From Deltaproteobacteria bacterium (GTDB lineage: Bacteria > Myxococcota_A > Polyangia > Haliangiales > Haliangiaceae), in NCBI GenBank assembly GCA_013812655.1, contig JACCTC010000158.1, forward strand, positions 1 to 47,105: DNA of 47,105 nucleotides. The letters run 5' to 3'. Of this stretch, positions 9,050 to 17,039 are shown piece by piece. Numbering within the stretch: the first letter of the stretch is position 1; every line of letters begins with the position of its first letter. The notes beneath the pieces are model-generated. The model did not search any database. It had not been told where the DNA came from and saw nothing but the letters and a program-made list of their open reading frames with translations. The position numbers were made by a program, and so were the translations under genes.

Positions 9050-10381
9050 ATGTTCGCGACCGCACGCAAGCTCGTCGAGCGCGGGCTCGATCTCGCGGGT
9101 TCCGCGATCGACCGCGTACGCGCCGCGCGCGAGCTGCCGGCCCGACGATCGCGGCTCGAGCGGTTCGGCGCGATCATCCAGCTCGGAGTGCCGCGCGCGC
9201 TGGTGTTCGTCGATCGCACGTTCGCGCGACGCGCGCTGCGGATCGCGCGCGAGCCCGGCGGCGATCCGGCGATCTGGGCGGGCGCCGAGCCCGAGCTCGG
9301 TACCTATGTGCTGAGCGCGCCGCTCGAGGCGCACCTCCAGCTGACCAACCGCTGCACCGCGGGTTGCCAGGGTTGCTACACCGGCGCGTCCGCGGAGGGC
9401 GCGCCGAACGAGTGGGGCCTCGCGGAGTGGTCGCGCGCGATCGATGCGCTCGCCGACGCGGGCGTCTTCCACGTCGCGCTCGGTGGCGGCGAGAGTGCGG
9501 TGCTGCCGTGGATCGGCGAGCTCGCGTTGCACGCCCGACGCCGCGGCATCATCCCGAACCTCACGACCTCGGGGCTCGATGGCCTCGAGCGGCTCCTCGC
9601 GAACGTCGAGCACTTCGGCCAGATCAACGTCTCGCTCGATGGCCTCGACGCCACCTACGCGGCGGTGCGCGGCTTCGACGGCTTCGCGCGCGCCGACGCC
9701 GCGATCCGCCGGCTCCGCGCGGTCAAGCGCGAGATCGGGATCAACGTCGTCGTCACTCGCCACAACTTCGACGAGCTCGACGCGATCTTCGCGTACGCGA
9801 GCGAGCGCCGGCTCTCCGAGGTCGAGCTGTTGCGGTTCAAGCCGTCGGGCCGCGGCGCGCGCACGTACGACCAGCTGCGCTGCACCGACGCCCAGCACCG
9901 CGCCTTCCTGCCGACGATCCTCGGGCACGCGAAGCGCCACGCTGTCCGCGTCAAGGTCGACTGCTCGTACACGCCGATGCTCGCGCACCACGCGCCCGAT
10001 CGCGTGCTGCTCGCCGAGCTCGCAGTCTATGGCTGCACCGGCGGCGATTTCCTCGTCGGCGCGAAGCCCGGCGGCCAGCTCACCGCATGCAGCTTCGCCG
10101 CGCCGCCACCGGTGACGAACGAGGGCGATCGCCCGCGCGTGACCCAGCTCGCGAGCTACTGGACGCAGCCCGACGCGTTCGGCGCGTTCCGGACCTGGCG
10201 CGACGCCGCCGAGCCGTGCGCGAGCTGCAGCTACCACGAGCTGTGTCGCGGCGGTTGCAAGGTAGTGTCGACTCATGTGACCGGCGACCTCTCGGCGCCC
10301 GATCCCGAGTGCCCGCGAGTCATCGATCATCGCGGCCTGCACTCCGCCGCGAAGCCACGTCATCATCTGCCCGTGATATAG
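9050..10381 (+). CDS. Radical SAM protein with SPASM-like C-terminal domain
   Basis: 443 aa. The radical SAM cluster motif CTAGCQGCY (C102-x3-C106-x2-C109) is preceded by APLEAHLQLTNR. A glycine-rich SAM-binding segment follows (VALGGGESAVLPW), with PNLTTSG and QINVSLDGLDATY typical of the PqqE/AtsB/MoaA-like superfamily. The C terminus has a SPASM-type cysteine series (CASCSYHELCRGGC...DPECP) that would hold auxiliary Fe-S clusters. SPASM enzymes mostly modify ribosomal peptides or maturate enzymes. No precursor peptide gene was found beside it, so the substrate is unknown. An N-terminal extension of about 90 residues is unusual. The start could also be GTG 9041. Confidence 0.9.
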   Translation: MFATARKLVERGLDLAGSAIDRVRAARELPARRSRLERFGAIIQLGVPRALVFVDRTFARRALRIAREPGGDPAIWAGAEPELGTYVLSAPLEAHLQLTNRCTAGCQGCYTGASAEGAPNEWGLAEWSRAIDALADAGVFHVALGGGESAVLPWIGELALHARRRGIIPNLTTSGLDGLERLLANVEHFGQINVSLDGLDATYAAVRGFDGFARADAAIRRLRAVKREIGINVVVTRHNFDELDAIFAYASERRLSEVELLRFKPSGRGARTYDQLRCTDAQHRAFLPTILGHAKRHAVRVKVDCSYTPMLAHHAPDRVLLAELAVYGCTGGDFLVGAKPGGQLTACSFAAPPPVTNEGDRPRVTQLASYWTQPDAFGAFRTWRDAAEPCASCSYHELCRGGCKVVSTHVTGDLSAPDPECPRVIDHRGLHSAAKPRHHLPVI

Positions 10382-10382
10382 A
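10377..10382 (+). promoter_or_regulatory. -10 box TATAGA before the PPDK/PEPS regulatory gene
   Basis: TATAGA overlaps the stop codon of the radical SAM gene and lies 7 nt before the ATG at 10390. It belongs to the leaderless pattern, although the last position deviates from TANNNT. Confidence 0.35.
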
Positions 10383-10389
10383 CGCCCCG

Positions 10390-11202
<813 letters not shown>

Positions 11203-11217
11203 CCGACGTGGCGGCCT

Positions 11218-11233
11218 GCAACCTCGAGGTTGC
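11218..11233. terminator. 16-bp perfect palindrome after ppsR, possible terminator hairpin
   Basis: GCAACCTCGAGGTTGC starts 16 nt after the ppsR stop and can form a 6-bp stem with a TCGA loop. There is no T-tract, so it may instead be an mRNA 3'-end stabiliser or a protein site. Confidence 0.4.
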
Positions 11234-11295
11234 GCCCCACGCCGCATCTGAGGGCACGGCGACGGTTCTTGCCGCGCCAGGACGTGGAAAAACCG

Positions 11296-11325
11296 TTGTG
11301 CCGGGTGCCATCCCGCTCATATAAC
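11296..11325 (+). promoter_or_regulatory. Sigma70-like promoter of the ThuA-like lipoprotein gene
   Basis: TTGTGC (11296-11301), 18-bp spacer, TATAAC (11320-11325), then 6 nt to the ATG at 11332. It is one of the better promoter matches of the window and implies a leaderless mRNA. Confidence 0.55.
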
Positions 11326-11331
11326 TCGCGA

Positions 11332-12633
11332 ATGCGAATCGTCTTGATGGTTGTCCTCGCGAGCTTGGCGTTTGGCTGTGGTCCGTCGACTCGCAACAAC
11401 GGAGGTGACGACACCGACGCGCCGCCGCCCGATGCCTGCACCGGCATCGAGTGCCAGATCGTGAACTGCGCCGCGCAGGGCATGCCTCCGACGACGGTAT
11501 CCGGCACGGTCTTCGCGCCAAACGGAACGCTGCCGCTGTTCGGCGCATCCGTCTACGTCCCGCTCCTCGATCCTGGTCCGTGGCCGGCCGGCGTGCAGTG
11601 CTCGCGTTGCGAGTCGCAGCTACCGGGCGGCGCGGCCGCCAGCGCGACGTCGGGCGTCGACGGCAAGTTCACGATGATGAACGTCCCGGCCGGCAGCTCG
11701 GTGCCACTGTTCATCACGATCGGCAAGTGGCGCCGCAAGGTCGTCATCCCGTCGGTCACGCCGTGTACCGACAACCCGCTGCCCGCCACGATCACGTCGC
11801 TGCCGAAGAACAAGACCGAGGGTGATCTCCCGAAGATCGCGATGGGCTCGGGCGGCTGCGACCGCCTCGAGTGCCTGATCAAGAAGCTCGGCGTCTCGGA
11901 TAGCGAGTTCACCCACGACGGCGGCACCGGCTCGATCCACCTCTACAACGGCGGTGGCCTGACTGGCGCCCACGGCCAGACGCTAGCGGATTACTCGACG
12001 CTGACGAGCGATCTCAACAAGCTCAAGCAGTACGACATCGTGATGTTCTCCTGCGACTGCGGCCGCGACGCGACCGTGACGCAGGCGAGGATGGACAACA
12101 TGAAGGCGTTCGCCGATGTCGGCGGCCGCGCGTTCTTCTCGCACTACGAGAGCCTGTGGATCGGCGGAAACGGCTCGGCCGCGCCGGCGGTGTGGCCGCA
12201 GGTCGCGTCGTGCAACATCGATAACTATCCGAACCCGGTCGACCAGACCGCGATCATCGATCAGGTCAACAACCCCAAAGGCCCGGCGTTCGCGCAGTGG
12301 ATGGTCAACGTGATGGGCTCGACGGTCGCCGGCCAGGTCTTCGTCGAGGACACGCGCGAGACCTGCTCGATGATCGACACCACCAAGGCGGAGCGCTGGG
12401 TGCACCTCCAGGGCGGCCAGCTCCAGAACTTCCAGTTCACGACGCCGGCCGAGGCCGCGACCGACGCGAAGTGCGGCAAGATCGTGATGTCCGACATGCA
12501 CGTGTCGGGCGGCGGGACCAGTGGCTCGTTCCCGACTGCCTGCGGTCCGGCGGGAGGGGCGTTGTCGCCGCAGGAGAAGGCGCTCGCCTTCATGTTCTTC
12601 GACATCGCGGGTTGCGTCGGCGAGATCCTTTAA
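11332..12633 (+). CDS. Lipoprotein with carboxypeptidase-regulatory-like and ThuA/GATase-like regions
   Basis: 433 aa. Signal peptide with lipobox-like AFGCG, then an Asp/Pro linker and Cys-rich stretch (DACTGIECQIVNC). Residues about 55-150 look like a carboxypeptidase regulatory-like beta-sandwich (TVSGTVFAPNGTLPLFGASVYVP...VDGKFTMMNVPAG). The C-terminal half has a flavodoxin/GATase1-like arrangement: LKQYDIVMFSCDCG, then MKAFADVGGRAFFSHYESLW, then a segment ending KCGKIVMSDMHVSGG, similar to ThuA-like proteins. No catalytic Cys-His pair can be assigned, so it may be a binding protein. It is single-gene and convergent with the next gene; the 31 bp between the stops hold nothing recognisable. 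Confidence 0.82.
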   Translation: MRIVLMVVLASLAFGCGPSTRNNGGDDTDAPPPDACTGIECQIVNCAAQGMPPTTVSGTVFAPNGTLPLFGASVYVPLLDPGPWPAGVQCSRCESQLPGGAAASATSGVDGKFTMMNVPAGSSVPLFITIGKWRRKVVIPSVTPCTDNPLPATITSLPKNKTEGDLPKIAMGSGGCDRLECLIKKLGVSDSEFTHDGGTGSIHLYNGGGLTGAHGQTLADYSTLTSDLNKLKQYDIVMFSCDCGRDATVTQARMDNMKAFADVGGRAFFSHYESLWIGGNGSAAPAVWPQVASCNIDNYPNPVDQTAIIDQVNNPKGPAFAQWMVNVMGSTVAGQVFVEDTRETCSMIDTTKAERWVHLQGGQLQNFQFTTPAEAATDAKCGKIVMSDMHVSGGGTSGSFPTACGPAGGALSPQEKALAFMFFDIAGCVGEIL

Positions 12634-12664
12634 CTTTTACGCACTCTCCCAGGCGGGGTCCTGC

Positions 12665-14065
12665 CTACGGGGCTTCATCGGCTCCGGCATCGAACCGTGT
12701 GCCACGGGGCCGGGGATCGGACTCGAAGTCGACGTTGGGCCCCGCAGCCACCATGTCCTTGGCCGGGCTATCGCTGCGCAGGTGGTAGTCACGAGCGGCT
12801 GCATCGACGAATCGAGGATCGCTGTTCGGAATCCCAGCAATCGGCGTCGGCCCAGCAATGCTCGAGACGAGGTTGCAGCCACTCACGGGGACTCGAGCCG
12901 ATGTACCTGGCGCCCAGATGATGCTGCCGCTGATCGTCATGCTCGGGCCGCACGCAACGGCGCGCGGTCCGTCACCAGTGTTCGTACCCGAGTCGGCGAT
13001 CGTCACGAAGCTCATGCTGCCCTGCGCCTGAGGCAAGTCGACAGCACGAGTGTTCGCCCCATGGATCAGCACGTTGATGGCCTGGATGGAAACCACCTCG
13101 AGGGAACCGATGGCTGTCGCGAAACCGCTGATCGACCCGCGCTCGAGCGTGAGAGCGGCGCCACTACCCAGGGTCACGGCGATCGTGCCGCCTCTTGCCG
13201 GTGCCACATCCAGGACAAAGTCGCGAACCGTAACATCGCCTTCGATCTCCAGCCCTGTGGAATTTGCTCGGATGTTCACGCGTTCCAAGACGTAGCGCGC
13301 GCCCGTGGCGAAGCTCAGGCCACGACCGACCTCGATGCTGATCGTCAGATCTCGAATCGTGACCGGGATGCTGAACAACAGCTTGGGTCCCTCGTACTGG
13401 GCCGCGACCAGGCTCGAGCCGCCGCCATGAAAGATCAGACTCGCGGCGCTGGTCTGTTGAGACCCGAGCTCGTAGAAGCTGGTCATCGCGTAGACGCCGG
13501 TTCGCATCACCAGATGCGACCTGGCCGCGTTCGTGCGTGACACGGCAAACGGCACGCTGCGGCACGGTTGCGAGTCCGTGCAATCACCCGTGTCCGTCCC
13601 ACTGGGATCGAGGTACACGACGCTGGTGGCGGCGATGCAAGCACCGTCATCGCCGCAGGCGCCGCTTTCGCATTCGCTGTCGAGCGAGCAACCGCGACAC
13701 GCATTCGCGTCGCAGACGGGTGTGGTCGGGCCGCAGTCGGCCGGTGTCAGGCACTGAAGACACCTCCCCGAACCAACATCGCAGACCTGCTCGCTGGCAA
13801 ACCGTGCACAGTCGGCGGCGTCGCTACATCCCTCGCAGATATCCGACGCGATGTCGCAGACCGGAGCGCTCGCCGCGCAGCCCTGGGTGGAGCAACTCGC
13901 GACGACGCACTCGTTCGCCACGCAGGCGAGCCCTTCAGCGCACGTGCGCATCTCCTCATCCAATCCCTGGCTCGCGCAGTCGGCGGCGTCGACGCAGCAG
14001 CGCTCGGGGTTTGGGGTCTTGCACCCCAACGTGATCGCGATCGTCATCCAAAGAAACGCCTTCAC
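12665..14065 (-). CDS. Cys-rich lipoprotein with right-handed beta-helix (choice-of-anchor Q type end)
   Basis: 466 aa starting at a GTG with a strong ribosome binding site (GGAGGT). Lipobox-like ITLGC, then residues 20-145 carry many short Cys motifs (CCVDAADCASQG, CEGCSDAADCA, CLTPADCGP), as in myxobacterial surface lipoproteins. Residues about 150-430 are a repeated beta-strand pattern of the pectate-lyase parallel beta-helix type (VRDFVLDVA, LTLERGSISGF, VVSIQAINVLIHG). The C terminus matches the DPRFVDAAARDYHLRSDSPAKD...FDAGADE pattern of the choice-of-anchor Q domain. It is probably a surface-exposed polysaccharide-binding or lyase-like protein. No catalytic residues were assigned. Confidence 0.85.
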   Translation of the reverse strand: MKAFLWMTIAITLGCKTPNPERCCVDAADCASQGLDEEMRTCAEGLACVANECVVASCSTQGCAASAPVCDIASDICEGCSDAADCARFASEQVCDVGSGRCLQCLTPADCGPTTPVCDANACRGCSLDSECESGACGDDGACIAATSVVYLDPSGTDTGDCTDSQPCRSVPFAVSRTNAARSHLVMRTGVYAMTSFYELGSQQTSAASLIFHGGGSSLVAAQYEGPKLLFSIPVTIRDLTISIEVGRGLSFATGARYVLERVNIRANSTGLEIEGDVTVRDFVLDVAPARGGTIAVTLGSGAALTLERGSISGFATAIGSLEVVSIQAINVLIHGANTRAVDLPQAQGSMSFVTIADSGTNTGDGPRAVACGPSMTISGSIIWAPGTSARVPVSGCNLVSSIAGPTPIAGIPNSDPRFVDAAARDYHLRSDSPAKDMVAAGPNVDFESDPRPRGTRFDAGADEAP

Positions 14066-14432
14066 GCCGCACCTCCATATGAAACGTGATGAATGTTAAC
14101 CCTAGCGATGCGCGGACGGTGATGAGCCACGCGAGCGAGCCTGAATTTGCGCATGTGGGTTATCTCGACCAAACCGTGGATCGGTTGCGTGGTCTATGTG
14201 AGGCCGGCCCAAGGACGAGGCCAAGTAGCCGATATCGCCCTCTCCGTATCAGCGCGGCGCGTGCCCCTCGCGGCGCGGCGGCGTCTGGCGGACGTCGACA
14301 TCCTCGAAGCCCGCGCCGAGCAGGCCGAGCCCCGCGAGAATCGCGTCGGGTGGAGCTGGCGTCGCGAGAAGGCGCTGCGCCGCGCGTCGACGACGGATGG
14401 CGGCGCTCGTCAACTCGTGACAAGTATTCGCT
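14066..14432. other. 367-bp intergenic region containing a decayed methyltransferase 3' end
   Basis: Apart from repeat copy A (14234-14386) no gene is visible. The left part carries the ribosome binding site and possible promoter (TAGGGT, 14104-14099, minus) of the beta-helix lipoprotein. The right part must hold the promoter of the vapB-like gene at 14433, but no convincing -35/-10 pair was found. Confidence 0.6.
14234..14386 (-). repeat. Repeat copy A: degenerate methyltransferase C-terminal fragment
   Basis: About 150 bp clearly homologous to 14711-14885, including a 30-bp identical block (14342-14371) and a 24-bp identical block (14304-14327). On the minus strand it reads FSRRQLHPTRFSRGS, then, after loss of about 10 bp and a frame change, GAGFEDVDVRQTP...HAPR and a stop at the equivalent place. 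It is a frameshifted remnant, not a gene. It flanks the vapB/vapC' module on its left. Confidence 0.88.
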
Positions 14433-14663
14433 ATGCGACGGCTTCATTTTAGCGTCGACGAGCAGACCGCCAAGCGGATCCAGCGCGAGGCCAAGCGTCT
14501 AGGTATGACGGTCTCGAAGTACCTCGCGACATTGGTGAGCCGCGGTGTGGGCGGCGCATGGCCGGCGGGGTACCTCGAACGTGTCGTCGGCAGCTGTGTC
14601 GGCTCAGCGCTCACAGACCCGGGCGAGCGGTCGCTCGATGACGTCGATCTCGCGGTGCGTTGA
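14433..14663 (+). CDS. Ribbon-helix-helix-like antitoxin (VapB-type), orphan
   Basis: 76 aa. The N terminus MRRLHFSVDEQTAKRIQREA gives a beta strand plus helix, and LGMTVSKYLATLV a second helix, the pattern of CopG/Arc ribbon-helix-helix DNA-binding antitoxins. The C terminus (DPGERSLDDVDLAVR) is the acidic tail expected to bind a toxin. The gene appears intact. Its stop overlaps the TTG start of a PIN toxin gene that is cut off after 17 codons, so the antitoxin is now an orphan. It is a different fold from the AbrB-type antitoxins at 8370 and 17000. Confidence 0.78.
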   Translation: MRRLHFSVDEQTAKRIQREAKRLGMTVSKYLATLVSRGVGGAWPAGYLERVVGSCVGSALTDPGERSLDDVDLAVR

Positions 14664-14710
14664 CCGTGTTCCTGCTCGACACGAACGCGTGCATTCACAT
14701 CCTGAACAAC
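14660..14710 (+). pseudogene. Truncated VapC PIN toxin, first 17 codons only
   Basis: The TTG start overlaps the antitoxin stop (TTGA). The 17 codons read TVFLLDTNACIHILNN after the start, the classical VapC N terminus with the first metal-binding Asp and the conserved T-N. At base 14711 the sequence switches exactly into repeat copy B, which is the 3' end of a methyltransferase gene on the other strand. The frame runs on to about 14920, but the residues are antisense to the methyltransferase, so no toxin can be made. Confidence 0.85.
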
Positions 14711-14885
14711 ATCGCTCTCGCCGTATCAGCGCGGGGCGCGTGCCCACGCGGTGAGCGCGAGGCGCGTCGGCGTCGAGCGGACTGCGACATCTTCGAAGCC
14801 CGCGCCGAGCAGGCCGCGGCGCAGCGAGCCCCGCGAGAACCGCGTCGGGTGGAGCTGGCGTCGCGAGAAGCCGCTCTTCCGCGCG
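14711..14885 (-). repeat. Repeat copy B: intact methyltransferase 3' end
   Basis: Direct-repeat partner of 14234-14386. This copy forms the true C terminus of the methyltransferase gene at 14726-15427. The repeat boundary at 14711 coincides with the truncation of vapC. Confidence 0.88.
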
Positions 14886-15427
14886 ATCAGCTCGAGCACC
14901 GTCGACTCGATCGCCGGTAGCCATGGCTCGCCGTAGTTCGGCGTCGACAGCCACAGCCGGCCACCCGGTACGAGCGCACGGCGGAGCCCGACCAGCCACG
15001 ACGGCCAGGCGAGCACGTGCTCGACGACCTCCTTCGCGTAGATCGCCGCGAACTGGCGCGTCAGCACGTGATCGACCGGCTCCTCGGGAACGACGACGGT
15101 GCCGCCCGTGATCCGCAGGTCGCCGCGATCGAGCACGGCCTCGACGGCGCGCTCGTCGATGTCGACGACGTGAAACGTCAGGCCGGCCGGCGCGGCGTCG
15201 ATCTCGTGGAGCAAGCCGCAGCCGACGACGAGCACCTCGCCCGCGGGATGCTCGCCGGCTAGACCTCGCAGAAAGCGCTCGAGATCGCGCTCGAGCGGCT
15301 GGTGGTAGAGCGTCCACGGAAACTGCCGGGCCCGCGCGTGGTTCGCGAAGTAGTCACCCTGATCAGGATGGCCAGGATGGCCGGGATGGCCGACGCGCGC
15401 GCCGTGCTCGCCATCCGCGTTGTTCAC
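14726..15427 (-). CDS. Class I SAM-dependent methyltransferase
   Basis: 233 aa. The start is a GTG overlapping the stop of the upstream methyltransferase (GTGA). An upstream extension of the frame overlaps the other gene and is rejected. The N terminus carries a short GHPGHPGHPDQ repeat, then YFANHARARQFPWTLYHQPL. The SAM-binding motif I is VLVVGCGLLHEID, motif II FHVVDIDERAVEAV, then AAIYAKEVVEHVLAWPSWLVGLRRALVPGGRLWLSTPNYG, the motif typical of Methyltransf_11/23 proteins acting on lipids, sugars or quinones. It is probably part of the glycan cassette with the membrane glycosyltransferase. Its 3' end is duplicated downstream. Confidence 0.88.
   Translation of the reverse strand: MNNADGEHGARVGHPGHPGHPDQGDYFANHARARQFPWTLYHQPLERDLERFLRGLAGEHPAGEVLVVGCGLLHEIDAAPAGLTFHVVDIDERAVEAVLDRGDLRITGGTVVVPEEPVDHVLTRQFAAIYAKEVVEHVLAWPSWLVGLRRALVPGGRLWLSTPNYGEPWLPAIESTVLELIARKSGFSRRQLHPTRFSRGSLRRGLLGAGFEDVAVRSTPTRLALTAWARAPR
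15365..15391. repeat. Three imperfect 9-bp tandem units (aggatggcc) in a methyltransferase gene
   Basis: Three consecutive units encode the His-Pro-Gly repeat of the methyltransferase N terminus on the minus strand. This may be a slippage-prone site. Confidence 0.6.
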
Positions 15428-16317
15428 GTCGGGACCTCGGCGGCCTCGGCGATGATCAGATATTCGTACGCGGTCGGCGAATCGACGGGGACCAGCGGAT
15501 CCGACACCGCCCAGCGCACGAGGCGCACCGCAGGCCGCAGCATGGCATCGGGGAGGAAGCGGGTGAGCCGGGACGGATAGAACCCGGTCAGCTGCTTCGC
15601 GATGAACTCGCCAAATGCCGGCGGCATGAACAGCCGGAACAGGAACTCCGAGCGTGCCGAGCCGAGGCCATACGCCGCCTGGACCTTCCAGCCGTGCTGC
15701 GCGAGCAGGCTCGTCCACACCTTCGAGTCGTAGAGGTGCCAGTGCTGGAAGAAGCCGTTGAGCGCACCCGACAGGCTCATCGCGATCCGCGGCGCACGCT
15801 TGAGCAACATCGACTGCAGCCGGCCCTGAAATGCCCAGCGCGGCGTCGGGACGAACAGGATGAGCCGTGCTCCATCGGCGGCGGCCTTGCGAAGGTTCGC
15901 GAGTGCGGCGTCGATATCGGGCACGTGCTCGAGCGAGCAGTTGCCGATGATCTCCTCGAAGTCGGTGCCCGGGAACGGCCGCTCGGCGGAGACATCGGTC
16001 AGCGCCGCGTTGATCCGCTTCTTGGCCTGCGCGATCTCGCCGGCCGAGATATCGATGCCGAAGACCTCGCGACCGCCATCGCCGCGCAGCGTCCACCAGA
16101 ACCCGTCGCCGCAGCCGACGTCGAGGACTGGCCCCTTGCCGCTGGCGACGGTCTCGATCGCGATCAGCCGGTTGATCTCGCGCAGCGTCAGCGAGAGCGG
16201 CGCGTGACGCAGATAGGCGAACACCCAGCGCTCGATGTCTTCCGCACTCGGCAGCGGGGCATCGGCAGGTGGCTCGGTCACGGGAAGATCATCAGCGTCA
16301 CGCACGGGTCGTGGCAC
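15424..16317 (-). CDS. Class I SAM-dependent methyltransferase, larger paralogue
   Basis: 297 aa. SAM motif I VLDVGCGDGFWW (about 65-76), motif II REVFGIDISAGEI, and FEEIIGNCSLEHVPDIDAALANLRKAAADGARLILFVPTP, the arrangement of Methyltransf_11 enzymes. The C-terminal half has hydrophobic stretches (FLFRLFMPPAFGEFIAKQL) and may contact membrane substrates. The GTG start lies 9 nt after a TAATAT box. It is coupled to the following methyltransferase by GTGA. Before the insertion of the vapBC module it would have followed the glycosyltransferase gene by about 40 nt, so these genes probably formed one operon for modifying a glycan or lipid-linked saccharide. Confidence 0.87.
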   Translation of the reverse strand: MPRPVRDADDLPVTEPPADAPLPSAEDIERWVFAYLRHAPLSLTLREINRLIAIETVASGKGPVLDVGCGDGFWWTLRGDGGREVFGIDISAGEIAQAKKRINAALTDVSAERPFPGTDFEEIIGNCSLEHVPDIDAALANLRKAAADGARLILFVPTPRWAFQGRLQSMLLKRAPRIAMSLSGALNGFFQHWHLYDSKVWTSLLAQHGWKVQAAYGLGSARSEFLFRLFMPPAFGEFIAKQLTGFYPSRLTRFLPDAMLRPAVRLVRWAVSDPLVPVDSPTAYEYLIIAEAAEVPT

Positions 16318-16326
16318 ACGTCACTC

Positions 16327-16332
16327 ATATTA
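16327..16332 (-). promoter_or_regulatory. -10 box TAATAT upstream of the methyltransferase pair
   Basis: TAATAT on the minus strand lies 9 nt before the GTG at 16317. It sits between the 19-bp repeat and the gene, so the gene may keep its own promoter after the module insertion. Confidence 0.4.
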
Positions 16333-16342
16333 CGAATCCGGG

Positions 16343-16361
16343 GGGCTGTCATCCTTCACCC
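16343..16361. repeat. 19-bp direct repeat, copy 1
   Basis: GGGCTGTCATCCTTCACCC, identical to 17040-17058. It bounds the vapBC module on the side next to the methyltransferases. Confidence 0.9.
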
Positions 16362-16377
16362 CGCGGCCAACCGTGTT

Positions 16378-16779
16378 CTAGGGTTCGAGAAGTACGAGCC
16401 CTTTGAAGTAGTCGCGATAATACCCGCGGTCGCGCGCGAGCAAGCGGTCGGCATTGTGTAACGCATGCGCGCCGATCAAGAAGTCCGGAAGCACGCGCTC
16501 GGCACGGCGACGCCTGCGGAGATAGCGTTCGAACATCGCGCCGGCGACCAGGCTGCTCGCCTTGCTGGACGCCACGAAGTCGATGTTCCAGTCGGCGAGT
16601 AGCTCCTCGAGCTCGGCTTCGCTGAGCGCTGGCCGGATCTCGGCGAGAACGCACTCGCCAATCACCAGCCCACCTTCTACGGAGGCGGTACGTAGCGCGC
16701 GTTCCGAACCCGACGCGAACTTCGGGTCGTCGACGATCACGTCCAGCAGCACGCTCGAATCGAGAGCGGTCCGCATCAC
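16378..16779 (-). CDS. vapC: VapC-family PIN-domain toxin
   Basis: 133 aa (GTG start; an ATG is the second codon). PIN metal-site residues: D in RTALDSSVLLDV, E in GECVLAEIRPALSE, D in RVLPDFLIGAHAL, and D in RLLARDRGYYRDYF. The LPDFLIGAHA segment is typical of one VapC group. It is predicted to be an Mg2+-dependent RNase inhibited by the upstream AbrB-type antitoxin, with which it overlaps by 4 bp (GTGA). All key residues are present, so it is probably active. It differs clearly from the PIN protein at 8612. Confidence 0.9.
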   Translation of the reverse strand: MMRTALDSSVLLDVIVDDPKFASGSERALRTASVEGGLVIGECVLAEIRPALSEAELEELLADWNIDFVASSKASSLVAGAMFERYLRRRRRAERVLPDFLIGAHALHNADRLLARDRGYYRDYFKGLVLLEP

Positions 16780-17000
16780 GCTCCGCGTGAACGCCGAAGG
16801 AATCCATCGACCGAGCTATTGCCTGGAAGCCGACCCTTGCCGCGCCACTTCCGAAACACATCCTGCTTCAGCGCCTTTCGTCCGACGAGCTTGCCAGACT
16901 CGTCGGTGAACTCGATCGTCGTCCCCGGACGCAGACCCAGCCGGTCGCGTAGCGCCTTGGGAATCGTCACCTGGCCCTTTTCGGACACCAGACTTTTCAT
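16776..17000 (-). CDS. vapB: AbrB-fold antitoxin (VapB)
   Basis: 74 aa. MKSLVSEKGQVTIPKALRDR and LGLRPGTTIEFTDESGKLV form a textbook SpoVT/AbrB swapped-hairpin DNA-binding domain. The C terminus (KWRGKGRLPGNSSVDGFLRR) is the toxin-binding tail. It starts at the ATG 6 nt after a near-consensus -10 box, with no Shine-Dalgarno sequence, and overlaps the PIN toxin. Autoregulation is likely through the inverted repeat in the promoter spacer. Confidence 0.9.
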   Translation of the reverse strand: MKSLVSEKGQVTIPKALRDRLGLRPGTTIEFTDESGKLVGRKALKQDVFRKWRGKGRLPGNSSVDGFLRRSRGA

Positions 17001-17006
17001 ACCAAA

Positions 17007-17035
17007 AGTATAGGAACTCCTACCACAGTCGTCAA
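17007..17035 (-). promoter_or_regulatory. Near-consensus sigma70 promoter of the inserted vapBC
   Basis: On the minus strand: TTGACG (17035-17030), 17-bp spacer, TATACT (17012-17007), then 6 nt to the ATG. It is the best -35/-10 pair in the window. It gives a leaderless antitoxin mRNA. Confidence 0.75.
17011..17022. promoter_or_regulatory. Inverted repeat TAGGA-AC-TCCTA, candidate VapB operator
   Basis: A 5-bp perfect inverted repeat with a 2-nt centre, placed between the -35 and -10 boxes and overlapping the -10. Bound antitoxin would block polymerase. It is shorter than the palindrome at 8339-8363 and unrelated in sequence. Confidence 0.5.
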
Positions 17036-17039
17036 ACCA

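Noticed and set aside
8756..10366. Minus-strand open frame (536 codons) opposite the radical SAM gene
   Set aside because: Mirror frame. The plus-strand gene has cysteine motifs and a promoter.
14660..14920. Full-length 86-aa protein starting as VapC
   Set aside because: Only the first 17 codons are VapC-like. The rest is antisense to a methyltransferase, so I call it a truncated pseudogene.
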